From CAZKWG01 sp964615375 (lineage in GTDB: Bacteria > Myxococcota_A > UBA796 > CAZKWG01): a stretch of DNA of 64,000 nt. The notes beneath the pieces are model-generated. The model had not been told where the DNA came from, did no database searches, and saw only the letters and a list, made by a program, of their open reading frames with translations. Numbering within the stretch: position 1 is the first letter of the stretch; every line of letters starts with the position of its first letter. Where the stretch lies: assembly GCA_964615375.1 (NCBI GenBank), contig CAZTOW010000024.1:62001-126000 (forward strand). Direction: 5' to 3'. The translations under genes and the position numbers were made by a program. Below, piece after piece: positions 49,877 through 57,350 of this stretch.

Positions 49877-51252
49877 GCGCCGATGTCGCTGCGCGTGCCG
49901 TCGTCCTCGTCCGTGCGGTCGGGGTCTCCGGCGTCCAGGTGCGGTGAGTCGCCCTGCAGACGCAGGTCCCAGTCCTGGGGAGACGCTGACATGACATCGA
50001 TGTAACGCGCGTCTTCATAGAGATGCTCCTCGCCAGCCGCAGGCGCGGACAGGGCGCCGCCGAAGGAGGCCGACTCCCCCCAGCCGCACCAGGCCAGGTC
50101 CACGCTGCCCCCATAAGCCCACACGGCGGCCCCACCCTCGGCGATCACATTATCATCCTGTAACGCGATGTTACTGGCGACAATCACGCCCTCCAGGGCC
50201 AGCGAGGCGCCCTCCACCCGCTCCCCCGCGCTCTGGTTGCCCACCAGGTCCGCCTGCGCCAGCGTCACCGTCCCGCTGAGGCGCGCGCCGCCCCCGCTGA
50301 CGGCCCCGCCCGCCTCCGCGACGTTGCCCGCCACGATCACGTTCTCCAGGGTGAGCGCGCCGTCCACGAAGACGTGCAGCCCCGCCCCGCGCACCTCGCC
50401 CTCGGACGCGCACCGGTTGTCCCGGATGTCCAGGCGGCTGGCGGTGGAGGTCCCGCCCGAGAGGTGGAGCCCGCCGCCCACGCAGGACAGGGTGGCCTCG
50501 CTGACGTTGCCGCGCACCGTGAGGCGCTGGAGGCTCCCCGAGAGATCCTTCGCGACCATGGCCCCCGTGATCTCGTAGGCGTAACCGCTGTTACGCGCCA
50601 CCGTCACCCCGTCTGCGTCCACGGCGCCGGTCACATAGGCCCCTGTCCCGTAGATCTTCGTCCCGCCGCTCAGGTCCAGCGCGCAGGCGCTCTCCGAGAC
50701 CTCCACGTCCCGAAACTCACCGCCCTCCGCGTAGAGCCCGACCCCACGGATCGTGCTCTCCAGACCGGCGCATGCGTTGGCCTCCAGGGCCAGCCCGCTC
50801 AAGGTGGGCGCGGCGGGCTCCAGCACGCGCAGACCCGCGCCCCCGTCGGCCAGGCCCCCGCTCAGGGTCAGATCCATGAGCCCGGCCTCCGGCCCCTCCC
50901 CCGCGGAGAGGTCCGCGACCCGCCCGATCCCCTCCCCGTCCAGGATGGTCTCCCCGGCCCCCTCCCCTACGATCATCACATTGCGACCACCGAATTCCAG
51001 CCGCGCGGGCCAGGTCCCCGCGCGCACGCACAGCACGGAGCCGTCTTCGGAGGCGGCGAGGCCCTCGGCCACACTCTCGTGATCGTCCGGGACGGTCCGG
51101 TCGCAGGGGAGCGCGAAGCCAGAGCCCTCGCCGGTGTCCTGGCCCGTCTCGCCCCCCGTCTCGCCGCCCGTCTCGTTCGGCTCGGGCGAGCTCTCCCCGC
51201 CCCCCTTGTCCGCGGCGCAGGCCGCCACACTCCAGAAGATCAGCGCCCGCAC
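49855..51252 (-). CDS. Lipoprotein with right-handed beta-helix repeats
   Basis: 465 residues from a GTG start. A short signal RALIFWSVAACAADK gives a Cys for lipidation, followed by a Gly/Glu/Thr spacer (NETGGETGGETGQDTGE), the same kind used in the giant lipoprotein. The body is a ladder of strand-turn repeats (VMIVGEGAGETILDG, LMDLTLSGGLADGGAGL, LTLENVIVAGNVAEAGGAV) typical of pectate-lyase-like parallel beta-helices. It ends with the cap motif SPHLDAGDPDRTDEDD and DIGAYGG common in such surface proteins. No catalytic residues identified; an adhesive or polysaccharide-facing role is inferred. Two GTAAC-GTTAC inverted repeats lie inside (50160-50174, 50579-50596). Confidence 0.8.
   Translation of the reverse strand: MRALIFWSVAACAADKGGGESSPEPNETGGETGGETGQDTGEGSGFALPCDRTVPDDHESVAEGLAASEDGSVLCVRAGTWPARLEFGGRNVMIVGEGAGETILDGEGIGRVADLSAGEGPEAGLMDLTLSGGLADGGAGLRVLEPAAPTLSGLALEANACAGLESTIRGVGLYAEGGEFRDVEVSESACALDLSGGTKIYGTGAYVTGAVDADGVTVARNSGYAYEITGAMVAKDLSGSLQRLTVRGNVSEATLSCVGGGLHLSGGTSTASRLDIRDNRCASEGEVRGAGLHVFVDGALTLENVIVAGNVAEAGGAVSGGGARLSGTVTLAQADLVGNQSAGERVEGASLALEGVIVASNIALQDDNVIAEGGAAVWAYGGSVDLAWCGWGESASFGGALSAPAAGEEHLYEDARYIDVMSASPQDWDLRLQGDSPHLDAGDPDRTDEDDGTRSDIGAYGGAGM
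50579..50596. repeat. GCGTAAC-CGCT-GTTACGC palindrome within the beta-helix gene
   Basis: Seven-base perfect arms around CGCT. A shorter relative, GTAAC-GCGAT-GTTAC, sits at 50160-50174 in the same gene. Both are inside coding sequence. Confidence 0.4.
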
Positions 51253-51283
51253 CCCGCACCTCCTCCTCGGAGGCTAACGCAGC

Positions 51284-51610
51284 TCAGGGCAGGGCCGCGT
51301 CCCAGGCGAGCTCCGCCGCGCGGGTGAGGCGCGAGGCGACCTGCGGGCTCGGGGTCCGGGCGGCCAGGACCTCCAGCGCGACGGGGATGGGGGCGGCGCC
51401 GTCCAGGCCCAGCAGCCCGCGCAGGGCGGCCGGATCCGAGCCGGTGGGCGCGCCGACGACGAGGGGGCGCAGCAGGGCGGCCGCCTCGTCCAGGTGGGCC
51501 TCCCGGCACCAGGCGCGCGCCAGGGCGAGCGCTCGGCCGAGCGGGAGGCTATCCAGATCCGAGAGCGCCAGGCGCTCCAGGGGCTCCACGATGTCCTCGG
51601 TGATGTTCAT
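51284..51610 (-). CDS. Small helical protein of unknown function
   Basis: 108 residues from ATG 51610. It is Leu/Ala-rich and predicted all-helical (EDIVEPLERLALSDLDSLPLGRALALARAWCREAHLDEAAALLRPLV), like a pair of TPR-type hairpins. No signal peptide. It is 31 bp upstream of the beta-helix lipoprotein on the same strand and divergent from the aminopeptidase gene. No family recognised. Confidence 0.6.
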   Translation of the reverse strand: MNITEDIVEPLERLALSDLDSLPLGRALALARAWCREAHLDEAAALLRPLVVGAPTGSDPAALRGLLGLDGAAPIPVALEVLAARTPSPQVASRLTRAAELAWDAALP

Positions 51611-51682
51611 GCTCCAAAATCTACCCGCCGCGTGTGACGAGACGGTGACACCTCGGGAACACCTCGCCGGAGCGAAGCCCGA

Positions 51683-52777
51683 ATGAAAAAGATAACAGGC
51701 AAGGTCAGACACCTGGGGCTCGCCCTCATCCTGCTGACGGTCACCACGCTGCTCGTGCCCGGCTGTCGCGCCGGCTACGTGATCCGCTCGGCCTGGTACC
51801 AGGGGGAGCTGCTGGCCAGCCGGGAGAGCTTCGAGGAGGTGCGGGCGCGGCCGGACGTGAGCCCGGAGCTGCTGCGCGGCCTGGAGCGGGTGGAGGACAT
51901 CAAGCTCTACGGCCACGAGATCGGGCTCAAGCCGACCAAGGCCTACCAGACGGTCAGCCTGGACTGGGACCGGAAGATGTGGAACATCTCCGCCTGCCAG
52001 CCCCTGTCCTTCGAGCCGGTGACCTGGTGGTTCCCCGTCGTCGGGCGCGTGCCCTACCTGGGCTTCTTCGACGAGGGCGACCTCGAGCGCTGGAAGCAGA
52101 AGCTGGAGGGCGAGGGCCTGGACGTCTACCAGCGCCGCATCGGGACCTACTCCACGCTCGGCTGGTTCTCCGACCCCCTGCTGCCGGGGATGCTGGACGG
52201 CACCGAGTACGAGGTGGCGAAGCTGGTGCTGCACGAGCTGGCGCACGCCACGGTGTGGATCCGCGGGAGCGTGTCCTTCAACGAGAGCTTCGCCAGCTTC
52301 GTCGGGGACGTGGCGGCCGAGGGATACGTCATCTCGCGCTTCGGCCCGGACTCGCCGCAGCTCCGGAAGGCCCACGAGGACGAGGAGGACGCCTTCCTCT
52401 GGCGGCGGCTGCAGCGCGACCTCTACGAGCGCCTGGACGCCGTCTACAAGGACAAGGCGCTCTCCGACGACGAGAAGCGCCAGAAGAAGGCGGAGATCTT
52501 CGCCGCCTTCCCCGCGCTGGTCGCCGCCGCCCCCTTCCACGACGGGGACTGGGCGGTGCGCGCGGCGCGCAAGGGGACCTGGAACAACGCCCGCCTCATC
52601 CAGTTCCGCACCTACAACGACCGGCGCCCCATCTTCGAGGCCCTGCTGGAGAAGAACGGCGGCGACCTGCTGGCCTTCATGGAGGACGTGCGGCGGGAGG
52701 CGGGCAAGGGCGACAGCCCGTGGAAGGCGCTGGAGGCCGCGACGGCCGCTCAGCGCCCCACGACCAGCACGCCCTGA
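51683..52777 (+). CDS. Predicted zinc aminopeptidase lipoprotein (COG4324-like)
   Basis: 364 residues. The signal segment LGLALILLTVTTLLVPGC ends in a lipobox. Family-typical text follows: GYVIRSAWYQGELLASR, LGWFSDPLLPGML, and the gluzincin motif HELAHATVW, with the third ligand Glu in NESFASFVG about 20 residues on. This matches the putative aminopeptidase family PF10023/COG4324 seen in Gram-negative bacteria, about 350 residues long. Probably anchored to the periplasmic face of a membrane. It overlaps the convergent CBM48-type gene by 28 bp. Confidence 0.85.
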   Translation: MKKITGKVRHLGLALILLTVTTLLVPGCRAGYVIRSAWYQGELLASRESFEEVRARPDVSPELLRGLERVEDIKLYGHEIGLKPTKAYQTVSLDWDRKMWNISACQPLSFEPVTWWFPVVGRVPYLGFFDEGDLERWKQKLEGEGLDVYQRRIGTYSTLGWFSDPLLPGMLDGTEYEVAKLVLHELAHATVWIRGSVSFNESFASFVGDVAAEGYVISRFGPDSPQLRKAHEDEEDAFLWRRLQRDLYERLDAVYKDKALSDDEKRQKKAEIFAAFPALVAAAPFHDGDWAVRAARKGTWNNARLIQFRTYNDRRPIFEALLEKNGGDLLAFMEDVRREAGKGDSPWKALEAATAAQRPTTSTP

Positions 52778-53892
52778 CGCACGCCGAACTCGTCCTCGCG
52801 GACCATCTGCGCGTCCGTGGGGGTCACGACGACGCCATCGACCCGGTAGACGTAGGTGTGGACCCCCGGGGGCAGGACCTGGGAGGTGCACCAGAGCCCG
52901 TCGGCGCGGCGCTCCATCGGCACGTCGGCCCAGCCGGTGAAGGTCCCGCAGACGCCCACCTCCTCCGCGCCGGGGGCGGGCAGACAGAGCTCCACCGACC
53001 GGGGCTCCGGCGGGCGCGAGGCGGAGGCGCGCGACCAGGAGAGGCCCACGCGGGCGGTGGCCGAGAGCGGGCTCCCGCCCGTCAGATCATCGTAGAGCGA
53101 GACGACGACGGGCAGCGACCAACCGGCGGGCCCGCTCAGCTCGGCCCCCAGCGTCAAGGTGGCGAGCACCTCGCCCGAGGCGACCTGATCGGCCCACACG
53201 CTCCCGGGCTCCCCCAGCGAGGTCCAGAGGCCCATCGCCCCGCGCAGGCCGACCGCGGGCAGGACGCTGTAGCGGTAGCCCATGCCCATCCCGGTGAGCG
53301 AGGGCGCGCGCTCCCCGAAGGCGCGGTGATCCAGCCAGGCCAGCATCCGGGCGCGCGAGCCGACCCGCAGCTCCCCGCGAGCCTCCGCCGCCAGACCCGG
53401 CGCCCCGCGCACCTCGTCCGCGCGCCAGACCCCGCCCAGGCCCACCCCGAAGCGGAGCGGGGCCAGCGGCGACGGCGTCCCCAGGTGCGCGCCGAGAGCC
53501 AGCTCTCCCCAGGGCGCGCTGGCGGCGCTGCCCGAGAGGCCGAGCTCGAGGCCCAGCGGGGAGCGGGCCACGCCCAGGCTGGCCTCCAGCGCGTGAAGAT
53601 CGGCCAGCGCGGCGCCCTCGAAGAAGCTGGCCCGCAGATCACCCTGGTAGACGAGCCCGGCCTGGAGCGGCCCCACGCTGGACCGGAAGACGCCCAGGCC
53701 GACGAGCTCCGCCAGCGGGACCAGCGGACCCCCCAGCTCCGCGCCGCCCAGCGCGCTGGCCTCGAAGAACCAGGGCTCCGGGCGAGGCGGCGGGAGCGCG
53801 GGCCCCAGGGGCGGCATGACGCCCAGGCCCAGCCCCAGGAGGGCCGCCCGCGGCTCAGATGTCGAGCACCGAGTTGCGCCGCCCGAACCCAT
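52750..53892 (-). CDS. Outer-membrane-like protein with C-terminal glycogen-binding (CBM48/AMPK-type) domain
   Basis: About 380 residues; the start is uncertain. ATG 53892 gives a plausible signal (RAALLGLGLGVMPPLGPA) and overlaps the upstream gene by 38 bp. The middle 250 residues are amphipathic strands as in a small beta-barrel. The last 85 are a carbohydrate-binding module of the AMPK/isoamylase N-terminal type: GAEEVGVCGTFTGWADVPM, DGLWCTSQVLPPGVHTYVYRVDG. This domain normally binds alpha-glucans. Last gene of an ECF sigma operon. Its role on the envelope is unknown. Confidence 0.72.
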   Translation of the reverse strand: MGSGGATRCSTSEPRAALLGLGLGVMPPLGPALPPPRPEPWFFEASALGGAELGGPLVPLAELVGLGVFRSSVGPLQAGLVYQGDLRASFFEGAALADLHALEASLGVARSPLGLELGLSGSAASAPWGELALGAHLGTPSPLAPLRFGVGLGGVWRADEVRGAPGLAAEARGELRVGSRARMLAWLDHRAFGERAPSLTGMGMGYRYSVLPAVGLRGAMGLWTSLGEPGSVWADQVASGEVLATLTLGAELSGPAGWSLPVVVSLYDDLTGGSPLSATARVGLSWSRASASRPPEPRSVELCLPAPGAEEVGVCGTFTGWADVPMERRADGLWCTSQVLPPGVHTYVYRVDGVVVTPTDAQMVREDEFGVRQGVLVVGR

Positions 53893-54325
53893 CGTCGCGG
53901 GTGAGGGGCGCCTCGGGATCTGGGACCCAGCGCTGTCCATCAATGATGAACATATACTCGTAGCGGCCCGGAGGGAGCTTGACGAGGGTGAAGAAGGTCC
54001 CGTCCCGCTCCGTCATCGGCGTCGCCTGCCACTCATTCCAGCTCCCGGCCACCGCCACGGAGCTGGCCTCGGGGGCCCGCAGCTCCAGCAGCTCGACCAG
54101 GCTCGCGGCGCCCGGCTCCGCCAGGATGGGATCCGGCGCGCGCTCGGGCGAGAGGCGCAGGTGGGCCACGCCCGCGGCCCAACCCACCAGGAGCAGGGTC
54201 ACCGCCACCAGCGCGAGTCTGCGCCGCTCCACGCGCCGACCATGCGCGGCCAGCGCCTGATCGAGGAGCTCAGGGGGGGCGCGGTGGGTCCGCAGCCCCT
54301 CGTCCGGGGAGCGCTGCAGGCTCAC
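53855..54325 (-). CDS. Single-TM protein with glycogen-binding (CBM48/AMPK-type) domain
   Basis: 156 residues from a GTG start overlapping the upstream stop (GTGA). A cytoplasmic N-terminus of about 30 residues is followed by a TM helix (LALVAVTLLLVGWAAGVAHL, about 37-56) and an external CBM48/AMPK-type domain (SSVAVAGSWNEWQATPM, LPPGRYEYMFIIDGQRWVPDPEA). Position after a sigma factor and the short N-terminal tail suggest it could be the anti-sigma factor of the operon, with the glycogen-type module as sensor; this is inference. The end of the gene has A/T-rich codons (EYMFIID). Confidence 0.75.
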   Translation of the reverse strand: MSLQRSPDEGLRTHRAPPELLDQALAAHGRRVERRRLALVAVTLLLVGWAAGVAHLRLSPERAPDPILAEPGAASLVELLELRAPEASSVAVAGSWNEWQATPMTERDGTFFTLVKLPPGRYEYMFIIDGQRWVPDPEAPLTRDDGFGRRNSVLDI

Positions 54326-54975
54326 TTCTTCCCCCCGCCTTTGTTGTCCTTGCCAGGGTTCTCGTTGCCCTTGCCCTGGTTCTTCTTGTCCTCGGGGCGC
54401 CCGCGCGTGCTCTCCTCCACGGCGGTGATGGCCGCCTCGTGGGAGAGGCCGCTGGCCAGCAGGGCGGCGGCGGCGTGTGCGAGATCGCTCATGCGCACCG
54501 CCCCGCCGGGGGCGCGCGCGGCGTCGCGGATGAGGCCCACCGCGACGTCCTCACCGAAGGAGAGCGAGAGCAGATCGCCGAGGCTGTCGAGGGCCGGGGC
54601 GCGCAGCTCCGACGGGAGATCCTGGAGCGCGCGCACCGCCGCCGGGGAGGCGCCCGCGTGCAGCGCGCCCGCCGCGGCGCCGAGGAGGCGATCCCGCTCC
54701 GGCCCCGCGGGCAGCGGCCCCAGCAGAGACTCCGCGCTCTGCAGATCCTCGCGCATGCCCGCCAGCACGCTCGCCACACGCGCCGGCGAGACGCCCTTGG
54801 CCAGGCCCTCGCTGGCCTTGGCGGCGAGCCCGGCCGTGGGGAGGCCCGCCTGACGCGCCAGCGCCAGCTCCTGCTCAATCTCCGCGGGCAGAGGCGCGGC
54901 GAAGCCCTCGGCCCCAAAGACGAGGGTCCAGCCGAGCAGGGCTACGAGGAGCGCGCGTCCCGCGGTTCTGGACAT
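54322..54975 (-). CDS. Secreted helical protein of an ECF sigma operon
   Basis: 217 residues. Signal peptide RALLVALLGWTLVFGAEGFA, then an all-helical Ala/Leu-rich region resembling repeated three-helix units (LARQAGLPTAGLAAKASEGLAKGVSP) and a Lys/Gly/Asn-rich tail (DKKNQGKGNENPGKDNKGGGKK). Its start lies 34 bp inside the sigma factor gene and its stop overlaps the next start (GTGA). It is a possible periplasmic regulator of the anti-sigma step. Family not recognised. Confidence 0.68.
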   Translation of the reverse strand: MSRTAGRALLVALLGWTLVFGAEGFAAPLPAEIEQELALARQAGLPTAGLAAKASEGLAKGVSPARVASVLAGMREDLQSAESLLGPLPAGPERDRLLGAAAGALHAGASPAAVRALQDLPSELRAPALDSLGDLLSLSFGEDVAVGLIRDAARAPGGAVRMSDLAHAAAALLASGLSHEAAITAVEESTRGRPEDKKNQGKGNENPGKDNKGGGKK

Positions 54976-55592
54976 GGTGGACTCGAGGCCTCCGTCCCCT
55001 CTCTACGTGCCAGCCCCATCTCGGGATACAGCGCGTCGATCATCTGCCGCAACATCTCCCTTCCTCGCCGGACCCGCTGCTTGAGCGCGGGCTCCGCCAC
55101 CCCGAGGATCTCCGACATCTCGGCGTAGCTCATGTCCTCCAGGTGGTAGAGGGAGAGGGCCTCCCGGTAGATGGGCGGGAGCTGGAGCAGCAGCTCGCGG
55201 ACGCGCCCGTCCTCGTCCATGCGCTCCAGGAGCGCGGCGCAGGAGGGGGTGAGCTGGGGCGGCGCGCTCTCCATGCGGAAGACGCGGGCCCACCAGGGGC
55301 CGCGCATGCGGTCGCGGCAGCGGTTGATGGCGATGGTGAAGAGCCACACGCGGAAGGGGCGGTTGGGGTCGTAGCGGCGATGGGCCAGCAGCGCGCGCTC
55401 CAGCGCCTCCTGCGCCACCTCCTCGGCGTCCGCGGCCCGACCCAGCACGCGCAGGCAGAGCGTGTAGAGCGCGTCGAGCTCCGGCGCGACGAGGATCCCG
55501 AAGGCCCGACGGTCACCCTCCTGGAAGCGCCGGGCGATCTCATGGGGATCGCTCGGCGGCGCGGAGTGCAGGGTCAGGTGGGGTCGGCTCAT
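54942..55592 (-). CDS. ECF-type RNA polymerase sigma factor
   Basis: 216 residues from ATG 55592. Region 2 is visible as FGILVAPELDALYTLCLRVLGRAADAEEVAQEALERAL and YDPNRPFRVWLFTIAINRCRDRMR; region 4 as LPPIYREALSLYHLEDMSYAEMSEILGVAEPALKQRVRRGREMLRQ. This is a complete ECF (RpoE-like) sigma factor. It heads an operon with a secreted helical protein and two glycogen-binding-domain proteins, which it may control. Confidence 0.92.
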   Translation of the reverse strand: MSRPHLTLHSAPPSDPHEIARRFQEGDRRAFGILVAPELDALYTLCLRVLGRAADAEEVAQEALERALLAHRRYDPNRPFRVWLFTIAINRCRDRMRGPWWARVFRMESAPPQLTPSCAALLERMDEDGRVRELLLQLPPIYREALSLYHLEDMSYAEMSEILGVAEPALKQRVRRGREMLRQMIDALYPEMGLARREGTEASSPPCPEPRDARSS

Positions 55593-55617
55593 CCGTGCGG
55601 AGGTCCTCGCACACATT

Positions 55618-56250
55618 CTATCCGATGGCGTAGCCGCGTAGCCATCCGCTGAGGTGCGCGTCGAGGAAGCTCGGGAGGTCGAGGGGTCTGCACTGCGCGC
55701 CGCCCAGGTTGTCCTGATGCAGCAGGGCGAGGACCAGGGGGCCCAGCAGGGCGAGCCCCGCCACGCGCGCGTCCAGGGGCGGGAGCTGCCCCTCCTGCAC
55801 CAGGCGCTGGAGCAGGCGCTCCAGGGTCTGGAGGGTGGGCTCCAGGATGTGCTGGACATAGGCGGGTCCGCTGGCCGCCTCGCCCGAGACCCCCAGGCCC
55901 TCGGCCAGGGTCACGCCGTGGATGCGCCCCACGCCGAAGCGCACCCAGGCGCCGGCCACGTCGTGCAGGAAGAGGCGCAGCGTGCTCTCGGCGTCCTTGC
56001 CCCGGGTCAGCACCGCGCGCTCCATGTGCGGGCGCCCCTCGCTCTCCAGGTGCTCCAGCATCGCCCGCACCAGCGCCTCGCGGTCTCCCCAGTAGTGGCG
56101 CACGTTCGTCGGGCTGAGCTCGGCCCGCTCGCAGAGCTCCCGCAGCGAGGCCCCCGGGCCCAGCGCGAGCCAGGCCTGGCTGAGGGCCGAGAGCTGGGCC
56201 TTCGCCTTGGCCTCGAAGTCTGCGTTCTTCTTGCCCGCCGGGCGCGCCAT
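55618..56250 (-). CDS. TetR/AcrR-family transcriptional regulator
   Basis: 210 residues from ATG 56250; longer starts would run through the operator. The N-terminal helix-turn-helix (GASLRELCERAELSPTNVRHYWGDREALVRAMLEHL) is typical of TetR, followed by a helical ligand domain. It is divergent from the Rieske oxygenase across a 98-bp region with a long imperfect inverted repeat, so it probably represses that gene and itself. The ligand is likely the oxygenase substrate or product. Confidence 0.88.
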   Translation of the reverse strand: MARPAGKKNADFEAKAKAQLSALSQAWLALGPGASLRELCERAELSPTNVRHYWGDREALVRAMLEHLESEGRPHMERAVLTRGKDAESTLRLFLHDVAGAWVRFGVGRIHGVTLAEGLGVSGEAASGPAYVQHILEPTLQTLERLLQRLVQEGQLPPLDARVAGLALLGPLVLALLHQDNLGGAQCRPLDLPSFLDAHLSGWLRGYAIG

Positions 56251-56252
56251 GG

Positions 56253-56345
56253 GTTTCCTTGTCCAGACGATCAAAAAATAATGCCTCAGGCCCTTGACGG
56301 CAAGGCCCGCGGTGGTGATTTTATTGATCATACAGACAAGGAAAC
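56253..56345. promoter_or_regulatory. TetR operator region: GTTTCCTTGTC inverted pair
   Basis: GTTTCCTTGTC at 56253-56263 is repeated in reverse as GACAAGGAAAC at 56335-56345. Each arm continues into an A/T-rich ATCAAA/ATCAAT segment at matching distance. The two arms lie beside the TetR and Rieske start codons respectively, as expected for two operator sites controlling divergent promoters. Confidence 0.7.
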
Positions 56346-56348
56346 ACC

Positions 56349-57341
56349 ATGCCCCGCTTCGAGATGTTCCCCAACCAGTGGAGCCCGGTCCTGTTCAGCG
56401 ACGAGCTCGGCGACGCCCCCGTGCAGGTGCGCCTCGCCGGGGAGAAGGTGGCGGTCTTCCGCGCCGAGGGCTCCGTGCATGCGCTCATCGACCGCTGTCC
56501 GCACCGCGGCGTGGCCCTCTCGCTGGGCAAGGTGGTGGACGGCTGCCTGCAGTGCCCCTTCCACGGCTGGGAATTCCGTGGCGACGGGAGCTGCGCGCAC
56601 ATCCCCTTCAACCCCGACACCCCGCGCGACCGGGCGAAGGCGGTGGCGCTCCCCACGCGCGAGCGGGGCGGGCTCATCTGGGTGTTCACGGGCGAATTGG
56701 CGGACGAGGAGCCGAACGTGCCCGAGACGCTGATGGATCCGAGCTTCGTCACCTACCAGACCAGCGCCGACTGGAGCTGCCACTGGACGCGGGCGATGGA
56801 GAACATGCTGGACTCCCCTCACCTGCCCTACGTGCACCGCTACACCATCGGCATGCTCATCCGGCCGAAGATGAAGCGGGACAGCCGCATGCGGCTCACG
56901 GTGACGCCCGATGACGGGGGATTCCTCATCCAGAGCGCCATCGACGACCACGGCCAGGACGGGGGCGGGCTGTGGTGGCGGCGCCCGAACGGGATGGTCC
57001 TGGACACCATCCCCCGCGGCCCGGTGCAGCGCATGCACATCTGGTGCGTCCCCCAGGACGAGGGCCACACGCGGATGATGCTGGTCGCGGCGAGGAACTT
57101 CGGGCGCTACAACCCCTTCGTGTGGGCCTTCGACCGCGTCAACCGCCGCATCCTGGCCGAGGACCAGCGCGTGCTGGAGAGCTCGGACCCGCCGGAGGTC
57201 CCCGATCCTCGCGAGGAGGTCAACGTCCCCACCGACGGGCCGACCCTGCGCTTCCGCACCTGGTACCTGCGGAACATCGCGAAGCGCCCGGCGGCGCCGG
57301 AGCTGGAGCTGGCCCCGGCGGAGGCGCGCGAGGCGGGATAA
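56349..57341 (+). CDS. Rieske non-heme iron oxygenase
   Basis: 330 residues. The Rieske [2Fe-2S] motif is CPHRG plus CPFHGW (about 50-75). The mononuclear iron site is recognisable in ENMLDSPHLPYVH (about 152-164), with Asp/Glu and two His ligands. Length and the lone-subunit form fit the vanillate demethylase/PaO/steroid-type oxygenases rather than two-subunit dioxygenases. No reductase is encoded nearby. It hydroxylates or demethylates an unknown, likely hydrophobic, substrate. Regulated by the divergent TetR gene; threonine synthase follows after 9 bp. Confidence 0.88.
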   Translation: MPRFEMFPNQWSPVLFSDELGDAPVQVRLAGEKVAVFRAEGSVHALIDRCPHRGVALSLGKVVDGCLQCPFHGWEFRGDGSCAHIPFNPDTPRDRAKAVALPTRERGGLIWVFTGELADEEPNVPETLMDPSFVTYQTSADWSCHWTRAMENMLDSPHLPYVHRYTIGMLIRPKMKRDSRMRLTVTPDDGGFLIQSAIDDHGQDGGGLWWRRPNGMVLDTIPRGPVQRMHIWCVPQDEGHTRMMLVAARNFGRYNPFVWAFDRVNRRILAEDQRVLESSDPPEVPDPREEVNVPTDGPTLRFRTWYLRNIAKRPAAPELELAPAEAREAG

Positions 57342-57350
57342 GCCCGGCCC

